From NCBI GenBank assembly GCA_963759375.1, contig CAVWYY010000001.1, positions 434,001-498,000 on the forward strand: DNA of 64,000 bases, written 5' to 3'. The DNA comes from DASSUW01 sp963759375. GTDB lineage: Bacteria; Actinomycetota; Thermoleophilia; Solirubrobacterales; Solirubrobacteraceae. The position numbers and the translations under genes were made by a program. Numbering within the stretch: the stretch's first letter is position 1; the number at the start of each line of letters is the position of its first letter. Below, one piece after another: positions 1 through 8,269 of the stretch. The notes under the pieces were generated by a model that saw only the letters and a program-made list of their open reading frames with translations, was not told the DNA's origin and ran no database searches.

Positions 1-94
1 GGTCGGCGACCGGGCGGATGACCTCCTCGGCGAAGCGGTGCGTGCGCTCGACGAGGTCCTGCTGCGCGGGCGTGAGGGTCATGCCGAAGCTCAT
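1..94 (-). CDS. Acyl-CoA dehydrogenase, N-terminal fragment
   Basis: Only the first 31 codons are in the window; the gene runs off the left edge. The ATG at 94 overlaps the thiolase stop (ATGA), so the two are translationally coupled. The visible peptide has the N-terminal pattern of acyl-CoA dehydrogenases: TPAQQDLVERTHRFAEEVI followed by RPVAD, the first helix of the all-alpha N-terminal domain. Such enzymes catalyse the first, FAD-dependent step of beta-oxidation, which fits a thiolase immediately upstream. Substrate chain length cannot be judged from this fragment. Confidence 0.75.
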   Translation of the reverse strand, partial: MSFGMTLTPAQQDLVERTHRFAEEVIRPVAD

Positions 95-1323
95 GCCTCA
101 CGCTCCACGATCGCCACGACGCCCTGGCCGCCGGCGGCGCAGATCGAGACGAGCGCTCGGCCGGAACCGCGCTCGGCCAGCAGCTTGGCGACGGTGGCCA
201 GGATCCGCCCGCCGGTGGCGGCGAACGGATGCCCGGCGGCCAGCGAGCCGCCCGCGACGTTGAGCCGCGAGCGGTCGATCGCGCCCAGCGAGTCGTCCTC
301 CCAGGCCTTCAGCGTGCTCAGCACCTGGGCGGCGAACGCCTCGTGGATCTCGTACAGGTCGAAGTCCTGGAGGGTCAGTCCGGCGCGCTCGAGCATGCGC
401 GGCACGGCGTGGACCGGCGCCATCAGCAGGCCCTCGTCTCCGTGCACGTAGTCGACCGCGCACGTCTCGGAGTGCGTGAGATGGGCGAGCACCGGGAGGC
501 CGCGCTCCTGCGCCCACGCGTCGCTCGAGAGCAGCACGAGCGCCGCGCCGTCCGACAGCGGCGTGGAGTTGCCGGCAGTCATCGTGTCGCCGAAGACCGG
601 CTTCAGCTTCGCCAGCTTGTCGGTGCTCGAGTCCGGGCGCAGGTTCTGGTCGCGCCTCAGGCCGAGGTAGGGCGTCACGAGGTCGTCGAAGAACCCGCGC
701 TCGTAGGCGGCGGCGAGGCCCTGGTGGCTGGCCACCGTCAACTCGTCCTGGTCCTCGCGTGAGATGCCCATCCGCTCCGTGGTGATCGCCTGGTGCTCGC
801 CCATCGACATCCCGGTGCGCGGCTCGGCGTTGCGGGGGATCTGCGGGACGACATGGTGCGGCCGCAGGTGGCCGAGCAGCTTCAACCGGCCGCCGACGCT
901 CTTGGTCCGGTTGGCCTCGAGCAGGACCTGGCGCAGGTCCTCATTGACGCCGATCGGTGCGTCGCTGGTGGTGTCGACCCCGCCGGCGACGCCCCACTCG
1001 ATCTGCCCGAGCGCGATCTTGCCGGCCACGGCGAGCGCCGCCTGCAGCCCGGTGTCGCACGCCTGCTGGAGGTCGTAGGCGGGGGTGGAGTGGTCGAGCG
1101 CCGAGCCGAGCACGCACTCGCGCGTGAGGTTGAAGTCCTTCGGGTGCTTGAGGACCGCGCCGGCGACGACCTCGCCGGCGCGCTCGCCCTGCAGGCCGAA
1201 CCGTGCGACGAGCCCGTCGAGCGTGGCGGTGAGCATGTCCTGGTTGGAGGCGCGGGCGTACGGGCCGTTCGAGCGGGCGAACGGGATCCGGTTGCCTCCG
1301 AGGATCGCGATCTTCTCTGCCAT
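91..1323 (-). CDS. Acetyl-CoA C-acyltransferase (thiolase)
   Basis: Predicted cytosolic thiolase, 410 residues, the usual length for the family. It would cleave 3-ketoacyl-CoA with CoA or run the reverse condensation. The nucleophilic cysteine is Cys89 in QQACDTG. The C-terminal half has HEAFAAQ, the NVAGGSLAAGHPFAATGGR histidine loop and the second cysteine in CAAGGQG, so all catalytic elements are present. The ATG at 1323 begins MAEKIAILGG. It is divergent from the FabG4-like gene and coupled to the acyl-CoA dehydrogenase behind it. The neighbours suggest fatty-acid degradation; a biosynthetic acetoacetyl-CoA role cannot be excluded. Confidence 0.92.
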   Translation of the reverse strand: MAEKIAILGGNRIPFARSNGPYARASNQDMLTATLDGLVARFGLQGERAGEVVAGAVLKHPKDFNLTRECVLGSALDHSTPAYDLQQACDTGLQAALAVAGKIALGQIEWGVAGGVDTTSDAPIGVNEDLRQVLLEANRTKSVGGRLKLLGHLRPHHVVPQIPRNAEPRTGMSMGEHQAITTERMGISREDQDELTVASHQGLAAAYERGFFDDLVTPYLGLRRDQNLRPDSSTDKLAKLKPVFGDTMTAGNSTPLSDGAALVLLSSDAWAQERGLPVLAHLTHSETCAVDYVHGDEGLLMAPVHAVPRMLERAGLTLQDFDLYEIHEAFAAQVLSTLKAWEDDSLGAIDRSRLNVAGGSLAAGHPFAATGGRILATVAKLLAERGSGRALVSICAAGGQGVVAIVEREA

Positions 1324-1332
1324 CGTGTGTAC

Positions 1333-1340
1333 GAACGTTC
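1333..1340. promoter_or_regulatory. Palindrome in the thiolase/FabG4 divergent gap
   Basis: The 55-bp gap between the divergent starts at 1323 and 1379 contains GAACGTTC, an 8-bp perfect palindrome, followed by a partial second copy (CGTTC). Its place between divergent lipid genes fits a shared operator, but no cognate regulator lies next to it, so this is only a candidate. Confidence 0.25.
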
Positions 1341-1378
1341 CCGTTCATCTGAGATTGTAATCGGGTAGTCGCTCACAC

Positions 1379-2609
1379 ATGGCCGATCGATACCAGCAGT
1401 TCGCCGACTCTCCACCCGGGCGCTTCATGGTCCGCCGCCTCGGCCTGCCGCGGCCCGCCGTGCTGCGGCGCGGGCCCGAGCCGATTCCGGGTCCGGTCCT
1501 CGTCGAGGGCTCGCTGCACCTGCCGCCGCGATTCGAAGTGCACGACCGGCCGAGCGACGGCGTCCAGCTACGGGGCGGTGATCTACGACGCCACCGGCGT
1601 TGCGCGCACTGCGGACCTGCGCGGGCTCTACGACTTCTTCCACGACGCGATCGCGCGGCTGGCGCCGTCCGGGCGGCTCGTCGTCGTCGGCACGGGCGAC
1701 GGTGTCGCCCAGCGCGCGCTCGAGGGCTTCGTGCGCTCGGCCGGCAAGGAGGTGCGTGCGGGGGCGACCGCGCAGCTCGTCTACGCCGCGCCCGGCGCCG
1801 ACCTCGAGTCGACCTGGCGGTTCCTGCTCTCCGGCCGCTCGGCCTACGTCTCCGGCCAGGTCATCCGCGTCGGCGAGGCCGTGCGCGACGCGCCGGACGA
1901 CTGGGAGCGGCCGCTGGCCGGCCGCACCGCCGCGGTGACCGGCGCGTCGCGCGGCATCGGCGCCGCGATCGCCGAGGTGCTGGCGCGGGACGGCGCGGAC
2001 GTCATCTGCATCGACGTGCCCGCCCAGGGCGAGGACCTCGCCGCGATCGCCAACCGCGTCGGTGGGTCCGCGATGCAGCTCGACATCACCTCCGAGCGCG
2101 CGCCGGAGGCGATCGCCGAGCGCGGCGCCGACATCGTCGTCCACAACGCCGGCATCACGCGCGACCGGACGCTGGCGCGGATGAGCGAGGACCAGTGGGA
2201 CAGCGTGCTCGCGGTCAACCTCGAGAGCATCGAGCGCATCAACGCGGCGCTGACCGGCGTCGGCCGGATCGTCTGCGTCTCGTCGGTCTCCGGGATCGCC
2301 GGCAACCGCGGCCAGGCCAACTACGCGACGAGCAAGGCGGGCGTGATCGGGATCGTCGACGCGCTGGCGCCCGAGCTCGCCAAGCGGCAGGCCACGATCA
2401 ACGCGGTGGCGCCGGGGTTCATCGAGACGCGGATGACCGCCGCGATGCCGATCGCCACCCGCGAGGCCGGCCGGCGCATGAACTCGCTCGCCCAGGGTGG
2501 CCTGCCGGTCGACGTCGCCGAGACGGTCGCCTGGTTCGCCTCGCCGGGCTCGGCCGGCGTGAACGGCAATGTCGTGCGGGTCTGCGGCCAGAGCCTGCTC
2601 GGCGCATGA
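1379..2609 (+). pseudogene. FabG4-like 3-oxoacyl-(ACP/CoA) reductase, frame-shifted
   Basis: High-molecular-weight FabG (mycobacterial FabG4, Rv0242c type), an NAD(P)H-dependent ketoacyl reductase with an extra N-terminal domain. The N-terminus (MADRYQQFADSPPGRFMVRR) lies in one frame. From about 1563 the rest (SYGAVIYDATGV onward) lies in the next frame, so one extra base sits near 1545-1565. After that the SDR domain is complete: GASRGIGAAIA cofactor loop, HNAGITRD, catalytic Ser in CVSSVSG, and YATSK with the Tyr-Lys pair. The stop overlaps the MaoC start (ATGA). In mycobacteria the same fabG4-htdX order is known. An assembly insertion is as likely as a real mutation. Confidence 0.85.
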
Positions 2610-3397
2610 AGCGGCTGTACGCGCGGATCCTGCTGGGCGCGGTGCGCCGCCGGCCCGACGAGCTGCCGGCGGACGTGTTGAGCCGCACCGCCGAGGTCGA
2701 CCGCGAAGCGCTCGCGGCGTACGACCGCGTGTGCGGCTTCCGGCTGCGCGACGAGCTGCCCGCGACGTACCCGCACGTCCTCGCGTTCCCGCTGGCGATG
2801 GACCTGATGTCCTCGGGCGCGTTCCCGTTCTCCCCGCTCGGCCTCGTGCACGTCGGCAACCGGATCGAGCAGCTGCGCCCGCTGCGGGCCGACGAGCCGC
2901 TGGACCTGCGCGTGTGGGCGGAGGGCCTGGCGCCGCACGACCGCGGCACGCAGTTCGAGGTGGTCGGCGAGGCGGCGGTGGACGGCGAGGTCGTCTGGCG
3001 CGACCGCTCGACGTACCTGCACCGCGAGAAGGGCGGCGGCGGTTCGTCCAGCCGCCGGACGTCGCCCCCAGCGCCGAGCGCCGTGTGGCGCGTGCCCGGG
3101 GATATCGGCCGGCGCTACGCCCGCGTGTCGGGCGACGCGAACCCGATCCACCTGCACCCGCTGACCGCCAAGGCGCTCGGGCAGCCGACCGCGATCGCCC
3201 ACGGCATGTGGACCAAGGCGCGCTGCCTGGCCGCGCTGGAGGGCGAGCTCCCGGACGCGTACGCGGTCGACGTGCGCTTCAAGCTGCCGCTGCGGCTCCC
3301 GGCCCGCGCCGCGTTCTCGTACGCGGACGGCGCGTTTTCGGTGCACGATGCCCGCAGCGGGGCGCCGCACTTGGAGGGGCGCGTCACAGCGCCCTGA
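2606..3397 (+). CDS. MaoC-like (R)-hydratase, HtdX type
   Basis: Predicted 3-hydroxyacyl dehydratase, 263 residues, double-hotdog form. The second half carries the hydratase-2 motif: YARVSGDANPIHLHPLTA, in which Asp and His are catalytic, then GQPTAIAHGMW. The ATG at 2606 overlaps the reductase stop, so the reductase and hydratase are coupled; together they would perform two successive steps of a fatty-acid elongation or degradation cycle, as proposed for mycobacterial FabG4/HtdX. A glycine/serine-rich linker at about 145-165 joins the two hotdog halves. The end overlaps the convergent TetR gene by 14 bp. Confidence 0.85.
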   Translation: MKRLYARILLGAVRRRPDELPADVLSRTAEVDREALAAYDRVCGFRLRDELPATYPHVLAFPLAMDLMSSGAFPFSPLGLVHVGNRIEQLRPLRADEPLDLRVWAEGLAPHDRGTQFEVVGEAAVDGEVVWRDRSTYLHREKGGGGSSSRRTSPPAPSAVWRVPGDIGRRYARVSGDANPIHLHPLTAKALGQPTAIAHGMWTKARCLAALEGELPDAYAVDVRFKLPLRLPARAAFSYADGAFSVHDARSGAPHLEGRVTAP

Positions 3398-3992
3398 CCT
3401 CGGCACGGAACAGCAGCGCCGGGTCCACGCCGGTCTCGCCGAGGTGCCCGTCGAGCTCGAGCATGATCAGGCCGTGCAGGCGAGACCACGTGGTCAGCCC
3501 GCGCTGGAGCCGCTCCGGCGGCAGCTCGCTGCCGCCCCAGGCCCGGAGCTGCTCGGCGAGCGCGGCGGGCGGGGGAGGGGCCGGCGGTCGCTTGGCCAGC
3601 GCGGCGAGGATCACGTCCATGCTGCGCTGGGCTGCTGGGATGACGCGGTCGGGCGCGAGCGCCCCGGAGCCAAGGGGCGTCGCCATCGCGAGCCGGTAGC
3701 GGTGCGGCTGTGCGAGCGCCCATTCGCGGTAGGCGTCGGCGAGAGCGCCGATGTCGCGCGGGGCCGCCTCGAGCGCGTCCGCCAGCGCCTCGTACGCCTC
3801 CACGACGAGCTCGGCGAGCAGATCGTCGCGCGCCGCGAAGTAGCGGTACAGCGCGGGCCCGGACACGCCCATCTCCTTGGCGATCGCGTTCAGCGACAGC
3901 GCCTCGACGCCGCCCGCGGCCAGCTGGCGCAGGGCGATCTGCTTGATCTCGGCGAGCGTCCGCTCGCGGTTGAGCTCACGTCGGGTCGGCAC
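3384..3992 (-). CDS. TetR family transcriptional regulator
   Basis: A 202-residue repressor. The N-terminal HTH reads IALRQLAAGGVEALSLNAIA then EMGVSGPALYRYF, a standard TetR helix-turn-helix ending at the YRYF signature. The rest is a helical ligand domain of the TetR C-terminal type with a proline-rich loop near residues 150-157. I chose the GTG at 3992 because it puts the HTH at the usual distance and leaves a 43-bp divergent gap to the oxidoreductase at 4036, where palindromic sites are present. It probably represses that neighbour and itself. Confidence 0.85.
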   Translation of the reverse strand: MPTRRELNRERTLAEIKQIALRQLAAGGVEALSLNAIAKEMGVSGPALYRYFAARDDLLAELVVEAYEALADALEAAPRDIGALADAYREWALAQPHRYRLAMATPLGSGALAPDRVIPAAQRSMDVILAALAKRPPAPPPPAALAEQLRAWGGSELPPERLQRGLTTWSRLHGLIMLELDGHLGETGVDPALLFRAEVRAL

Positions 3993-4002
3993 GCCAGCTA
4001 GC

Positions 4003-4033
4003 TTAGAGCATCTAACTCTGTTATAATCTCTAA
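4003..4033. promoter_or_regulatory. TetR operator and promoter between 3992 and 4036
   Basis: TTAGA-GCA-TCTAA (4003-4015) is a perfect inverted repeat, and CTCTAA recurs at 4028-4033. TATAAT at 4022-4027 is a consensus -10 box. Initiation 7-9 bases downstream would fall at or next to the ATG at 4036, so the oxidoreductase mRNA is probably leaderless. The operator overlaps the promoter, consistent with repression by the adjacent TetR protein. Confidence 0.55.
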
Positions 4034-4035
4034 CT

Positions 4036-5073
4036 ATGACGACAGCGACTGAGATCCTCCTCCCGGGCGTCGGCGAGCCCGAGTCCCTCCAGATCCGCAC
4101 CCGCGACCTCCCGCCGCTGCGGGACGGCCAGGCGCTCGTCCGCGTCGAGGCCACCGGCGTCTCGTTCGCCGAGCAGCAGATGCGCCGCGGCAAGTACTAC
4201 GACCAGCCGGCATTCCCGTTCGTGCCCGGCTACGACCTCGTCGGCACCGTCGAGCAAGGCCCGCTGGCGGGCCGGCGCGTCGCCGCACTCACGAAGGTCG
4301 GCGGCTGGGCCGACCGCGTCGTGCTCGACGGCGCCGACCTCGTGCCGCTGCCCGACGGCCTCGATCCGGTCGCGGCCGAGACCGTCGTGGTCAACGGCGT
4401 CACGGCCTGGCGGATGCTGTACCGCAGCGCGCGCGTGCGCTCCGGGCAGACGATCGTCGTGCTCGGCGCGGCCGGCGGCGTGGGCTCGACGCTCGTGCAG
4501 CTCGCCCGCCACGCGGGGATCCGCGTCATCGGCACGGCCGGCGCCGCGCAGCAGGACCGCCTGCGCGAGCTCGGCGCCATCCCGCTCGACTACCGCGCCG
4601 ACGACGTCCCAGCCCGCGTGCGCGAACTGGCGCCCGACGGCGTCGCGGCGGTGTTCGACCACGTCGGCGGCTCCGGCATCGTCGATTCGTGGCGGATGCT
4701 CGCCCGTGGCGGCACCCTCGTCTCCTACGGCACGGCGTCCACACGCGACGTGCCCGGCAACCCGCGCCTGCCCGTCCTCAAGCTCCTCGCCCGCCTCACC
4801 GCGTGGCGGCTGCTGCCCAACGGGCGCCGCGCGACGTTCTTCAACCTCTGGGCGGGCCGCAAGCTGCGCCCCGGCCGCTTTCGCGTTTCGCTGCGCGAGG
4901 ATCTCGGAGCCGTGTTCGAGCTCGTTGCCGCAGGCGTGATCGAGCCGCAGGTCGCTCGGCGGTTTCGGTTGAGTGAGGCGGCCGCCGCATTGCGTTACGC
5001 CGAGGAGGGCGGTATTGCCGGCAAGGTCATCCTGGTGCCGGGCTCGGGCGAACGTCAACTGCTGGCTGGGTAG
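4036..5073 (+). CDS. Zinc-free MDR family (quinone-type) oxidoreductase
   Basis: Medium-chain dehydrogenase/reductase, 345 residues. It has an N-terminal GroES-like domain (VRVEATGVSFAE, PFVPGYDLVGTV) and a Rossmann domain with the NADPH loop VLGAAGGVGSTLVQLARHAG near 141-160. The catalytic-zinc Cys/His set is absent, so it belongs with quinone oxidoreductases rather than alcohol dehydrogenases. It is divergent from a TetR gene and probably controlled by it, a common arrangement for xenobiotic-responsive reductases. The last codons (QLLAG-stop) lie inside the left inverted repeat of the 5056-5441 element, so that element supplies the 3' end of the gene. Confidence 0.85.
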   Translation: MTTATEILLPGVGEPESLQIRTRDLPPLRDGQALVRVEATGVSFAEQQMRRGKYYDQPAFPFVPGYDLVGTVEQGPLAGRRVAALTKVGGWADRVVLDGADLVPLPDGLDPVAAETVVVNGVTAWRMLYRSARVRSGQTIVVLGAAGGVGSTLVQLARHAGIRVIGTAGAAQQDRLRELGAIPLDYRADDVPARVRELAPDGVAAVFDHVGGSGIVDSWRMLARGGTLVSYGTASTRDVPGNPRLPVLKLLARLTAWRLLPNGRRATFFNLWAGRKLRPGRFRVSLREDLGAVFELVAAGVIEPQVARRFRLSEAAAALRYAEEGGIAGKVILVPGSGERQLLAG

Positions 5074-5441
5074 GGAGGTGGGTGCGCCGGCGTGGGTTTC
5101 GTCGCGGTCGTCGGCTGCGGCGCGACGAAACTCCGTGGCGGAGCGTCGCGCGCTCGCGCACGATGGCAGCATTTCGTCGCACCGACCACGCCGGCGCCGA
5201 TTTGTGCGACGAAATGCTGGCTATAGGGGACGAACGTCGCACGAACGAGCCGCCGGGCGACGAGTGCGACGAAATGCTGGCTGTGTGTGCGAAACGTCGC
5301 ACGAACACGCGGCCGCGCGATGCGTGCGACGAAATGCACACCAGAGGTGCGGAACGTCGCACGGATCGACGCCGGCGCGATGCGTGCGACGAAATGCACA
5401 CAGCCGCAGGCACCCCCGCCTCCCTACCCAGCAGGCAGTTG
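5056..5441. repeat. Inverted-repeat-bounded array of 60-bp hairpin repeats
   Basis: The ends are inverted repeats of about 30 bp, nearly perfect: CAACTGCTGGCTGGGTAGGG rightward from 5056 and CAACTGCCTGCTGGGTAGGG leftward from 5441. Inside are four units in exact 60-bp register (5161-5400). Each unit holds CGTCGCAC (5175, 5235, 5295, 5355) and GTGCGACGAAATGC (5204, 5264, 5324, 5384), forming a stem of at least 8 bp. In the first unit the arms extend to 16 bp (5167-5182 with 5204-5219). A related 11-bp stem, GTTTCGTCGCG with CGCGACGAAAC, lies at 5096-5131, and CTCCG-TGG-CGGAG at 5131-5143. No convincing protein is encoded. A MITE-like or REP/BIME-like element, or a structured RNA, are the options. 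Confidence 0.8.
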
Positions 5442-5468
5442 ACGTACGTTCACCCACCCAGGCCACGC

Positions 5469-5894
5469 TCACGAATCTCGTCCATCGCAGCGTCCGGACT
5501 TGCCAAGCCCCTCGATCCCGAGCTTGCGCTTGACCCCGGCGACGCGGTCGAACTGGATGTCCTGGTACGCGACGACCTCGAAGCGGTTGCCCCAGGGATC
5601 GAAGAAGTCCAGGCGGCGGCCGGGCATGACCCGCAGGCCCTCGCGCTCGACGGCGGCGCGCACGGCCTCCTTGTCGTCGACGACGAGGCCGAAGTGGCGG
5701 CCGTCGTCGGGCGGCTGGGTGCGGCCCTCGGCGAGCGCCAGGAACTGGTCGCCCATGTCGATGAACGCCATGCCCGGAGCGCGGCCGCGGAGCTCGAATG
5801 CGAACAGGCGGCCGTAGAGATCGAGTGCCGCGTCGAGGTCGCCGACCTCGAGCGCGACGTGGTTGATGCCTATGAGGCGGGGTGAGTCGGTCAT
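5469..5894 (-). CDS. VOC family (glyoxalase/bleomycin-resistance fold) protein
   Basis: A 141-residue single VOC protein. The metal-binding pattern is visible as His in INHVALEVGDL, His in GRHFGLVVDD and Glu near the end in DPWGNRFEVVAYQ, typical of glyoxalase-like dioxygenases and isomerases. The start at 5894 (MTDSPRLIG) begins right before the first beta strand. It is divergent from the nitronate monooxygenase gene with only 10 bp between starts, so the two probably share a control region. The substrate cannot be inferred. Confidence 0.8.
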   Translation of the reverse strand: MTDSPRLIGINHVALEVGDLDAALDLYGRLFAFELRGRAPGMAFIDMGDQFLALAEGRTQPPDDGRHFGLVVDDKEAVRAAVEREGLRVMPGRRLDFFDPWGNRFEVVAYQDIQFDRVAGVKRKLGIEGLGKSGRCDGRDS

Positions 5895-5904
5895 CCTGTA
5901 CGAA

Positions 5905-6955
5905 GTGTCGCGCTTCGCGCTCACGTCCCTGAGGATCCCCATCGTGCAGGCGCCGATGGGCGGCGGCGCCTCGACCCCGGCGCTGGCCGCCGCGGTCGCG
6001 GGCGCAGGTGGCCTCGGCTTCCTGGCCGCGGGTTACAAGACGCCCGACGCGGTGCGGAAGGACATCGCCACCCTGCGCGAGCTGACCGCCCAGCCGTTCG
6101 GCGTCAACCTGTTCGCGCCGCCGACCCCGGTCGCGGACCCCGATGCGGTCGGGCGATTCGCGGAGTCGCTGCGGCGCCGAGGCCGACCGCTACGGCGCGC
6201 CGGTCGGCGAGCCGCGCCACGACGACGACGGCTGGACGGAGAAGCTCGCGCTGATGACCGAGCTCCGCGTGCCGGTGGTCTCGTTCACGTTCGGCTGCCC
6301 GGCGGCGGGCGACGTCCAGGACCTCCAGCGCACCGGCGCCGCCGTCTGGGTGACGGTGACGACGCCGGCCGAGGCCGTGGCCGCCGCCGCGGCCGGCCCC
6401 GACGCGCTCGTCGTGCAGGGCACCGAGGCGGGCGGGCACCGGGCCACGTTCGACGACGCCGCGCCCGGCGACATCGGCCTGATCGCGCTGCTCCAGCTCG
6501 TCGGCGCTGCGGTCGACCTGCCGCTCGTCGCCACCGGCGGGATCATGAACGGCCGCGGGATCGCCGCCGTGCTGGCCGCCGGCGCGTCGGCGGCCTCTCT
6601 CGGGACCGCGTTCATGCTCTGCCCCGAGTCCGCCACCTCGTCTCCGCACCGCGACGCGATCGCCGCCGACGGCGCCACCGCGCTGACCCGCGCGTTCACG
6701 GGCCGCACCGCCCGCGGCATCGTCAACCGCTGGATGCTGGAGCACGGCGACGCGCCAAGCGCCTACCCCGACGTGCACCACGTGACCGCCAAGGTCCGAA
6801 CTGCCGCCCGCTCGCAGGGCGACCCGGACGGGTTCCACCTGTGGGCCGGCCAGGCCCACACGCTGGCTGTCGACGTCCCGGCCGCCGATCTCGTCACGCG
6901 GATGTGGGAGGAGGCGCGCTCCGCGCTCCGCGTCGCGGTCGGCCGCACGGTTTGA
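5905..6955 (+). pseudogene. Nitronate monooxygenase (2-nitropropane dioxygenase), frame-shifted
   Basis: FMN-dependent TIM-barrel enzyme that oxidises alkyl nitronates. The N-terminal part (RIPIVQAPMGGGASTPALAA, an FMN-binding strand) and the C-terminal part (VQGTEAGGHRATF with the catalytic His; LVATGGIMNGRGIAAVLAAG phosphate loop) lie in different frames. The switch is at about 6170-6190, again one extra base. The total of about 349 residues is normal once the shift is ignored. The GTG at 5905 is my choice of start, because it gives a short leader before RIPIVQAPM. The enzyme would be inactive if the shift is real; it may be an assembly error. Confidence 0.8.
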
Positions 6956-7008
6956 ACCCGTCCTTGCAGGCGGGAGGAACCCCCCACCGGTCAGCGAACC
7001 CCGGCGGT

Positions 7009-7335
7009 ATGAGCGAGCACGAACCACATGTGTCCGGGCAGGAGCTGCGCGCCGCGCTCGCCCAGAACGGCCGGTCGCGGCCGAACCCGCTGATGGCCCA
7101 GGTCCCGGCGCAGGAGCCGGCCTGGGAGTGGACGACCGACGAGCAGGCCGAGCTGGAGCAGCTGCGCGATCACAACTCCGAGCTGGAGACCCAGCTCGAC
7201 CGCCTGAAGGGCGTCGCCGCCGATGCCCGTGCCGGCGAGCACGAGGCGCGTCGAGCGCTTCGCAGGCTCGCGGACGCGAAGGCCTGGCAGCGGCGCGCGG
7301 TGGTGGCCGAGCTGGCCGGCCGCGGCCTGCTCTAG
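7009..7335 (+). CDS. Small coiled-coil protein, unknown function
   Basis: A 108-residue protein beginning MSEHEPHVSGQELRAALAQN. Residues from about 40 to 100 form a charged heptad-rich helix (DEQAELEQLRDHNSELETQL, then KGVAADARAGEHEARRAL), predicted to be a coiled coil. No signal peptide or membrane segment. It lies in the same direction between the monooxygenase and the LLM oxidoreductase with short gaps. I do not recognise a family; the composition suits a structural or partner-binding protein. Confidence 0.6.
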   Translation: MSEHEPHVSGQELRAALAQNGRSRPNPLMAQVPAQEPAWEWTTDEQAELEQLRDHNSELETQLDRLKGVAADARAGEHEARRALRRLADAKAWQRRAVVAELAGRGLL

Positions 7336-7354
7336 GCGCGGCGCACCGCATCCG

Positions 7355-8269
7355 ATGGCGAAGCGGCTGGGGGTCATGTTCCGGCCCGAGTGGCCGCCCG
7401 AGGAGCTGCCCGCGTTCGCGCGCGGGATGGAGCGCGACGGCTTCCAGGAGCTGTGGCTGGTCGAGGACTGCTTCCTCACGGGCGGCCTCACGATGGCCGC
7501 GTCCGCGCTCGCGGTCACCGATGCCACGACGGTGGGCATCGGCCTGCTGCCGGTCACCATGCGAAACCCGGCCGTCGCGGCGATGGAGATCGCCGGCGTC
7601 GCACGGCTGCATCCGGGCCGCCTGACGGTGGCGTTCGGCCATGGCGTCGAGGCCTGGATGCGGCAGATCGGCGCCCGGCCGCCCAATCGCATCGTCGCGC
7701 TCGAGGAGACCGTGACCGCCGTCCGCGCGCTGCTGGCCGGTGAGACCGTCACCACGCGCGGCCGCCACGTCCTGCTCGACGACGTGAAGCTGGCACACGT
7801 CCCCGAGACCGCGCCGCCGATCCTGATCGGCACGACCGGCCCGCAGGCGCTGCGGGCCGCGGGCCGCGCGGCTGAGGGCGTCCTGCTGCCCGAAGGCAGC
7901 GTGCCCGCCGCGGTGCGCTGGGCGCGCGAGGAGGCCGGCGATCCCGGCACGACCGTCGTCTACGCCTGGCTGAGCCTCGACGACGACCGCGCCGCGGCGG
8001 CAGCAGCGCTGCGGCCCGGCCTGACGAGCTGGCTCGCGGGGCAGTACGGGACGCTGCGCGAGCACGCCGGGATCACCGACGAGACTGCCGACGACCTCGA
8101 GGACGACCGCCTCCGCGCCCTGGCCATCGCCGGCGACGCGCGCGACTGCGCCCGGGGGATCGGCGAGCTGTGGGCCGCCGGGGCCGACAGCGTCGTGCTC
8201 GTCCCTCGGCACGAGGACCGCGCCGACCAGCTCGCGCGGTTCGCCGCCGAGGTCAGGCCGCTGCTGTGA
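7355..8269 (+). CDS. LLM class (F420/flavin-dependent) oxidoreductase
   Basis: A 304-residue bacterial-luciferase-like TIM barrel. Diagnostic stretches are DGFQELWLVEDCFL near the N-terminus, VGIGLLPVTMRNPAVAAMEI and HPGRLTVAFGHGVEAWMRQI in the middle, and PPILIGTTGPQALRAAG for the C-terminal phosphate-binding region. In actinobacteria many of these use F420 rather than FMN; the sequence does not settle which. The ATG at 7355 gives the standard start just before the first strand. The stop overlaps the GTG of the P1 peptidase (GTGA). Confidence 0.85.
   Translation: MAKRLGVMFRPEWPPEELPAFARGMERDGFQELWLVEDCFLTGGLTMAASALAVTDATTVGIGLLPVTMRNPAVAAMEIAGVARLHPGRLTVAFGHGVEAWMRQIGARPPNRIVALEETVTAVRALLAGETVTTRGRHVLLDDVKLAHVPETAPPILIGTTGPQALRAAGRAAEGVLLPEGSVPAAVRWAREEAGDPGTTVVYAWLSLDDDRAAAAAALRPGLTSWLAGQYGTLREHAGITDETADDLEDDRLRALAIAGDARDCARGIGELWAAGADSVVLVPRHEDRADQLARFAAEVRPLL

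Noticed and set aside
5161..5400. CRISPR-like array
   Set aside because: The period is exactly 60 bp, each unit has internal palindromes and the between-repeat parts are similar to each other, unlike unique spacers. No cas genes are in the window.
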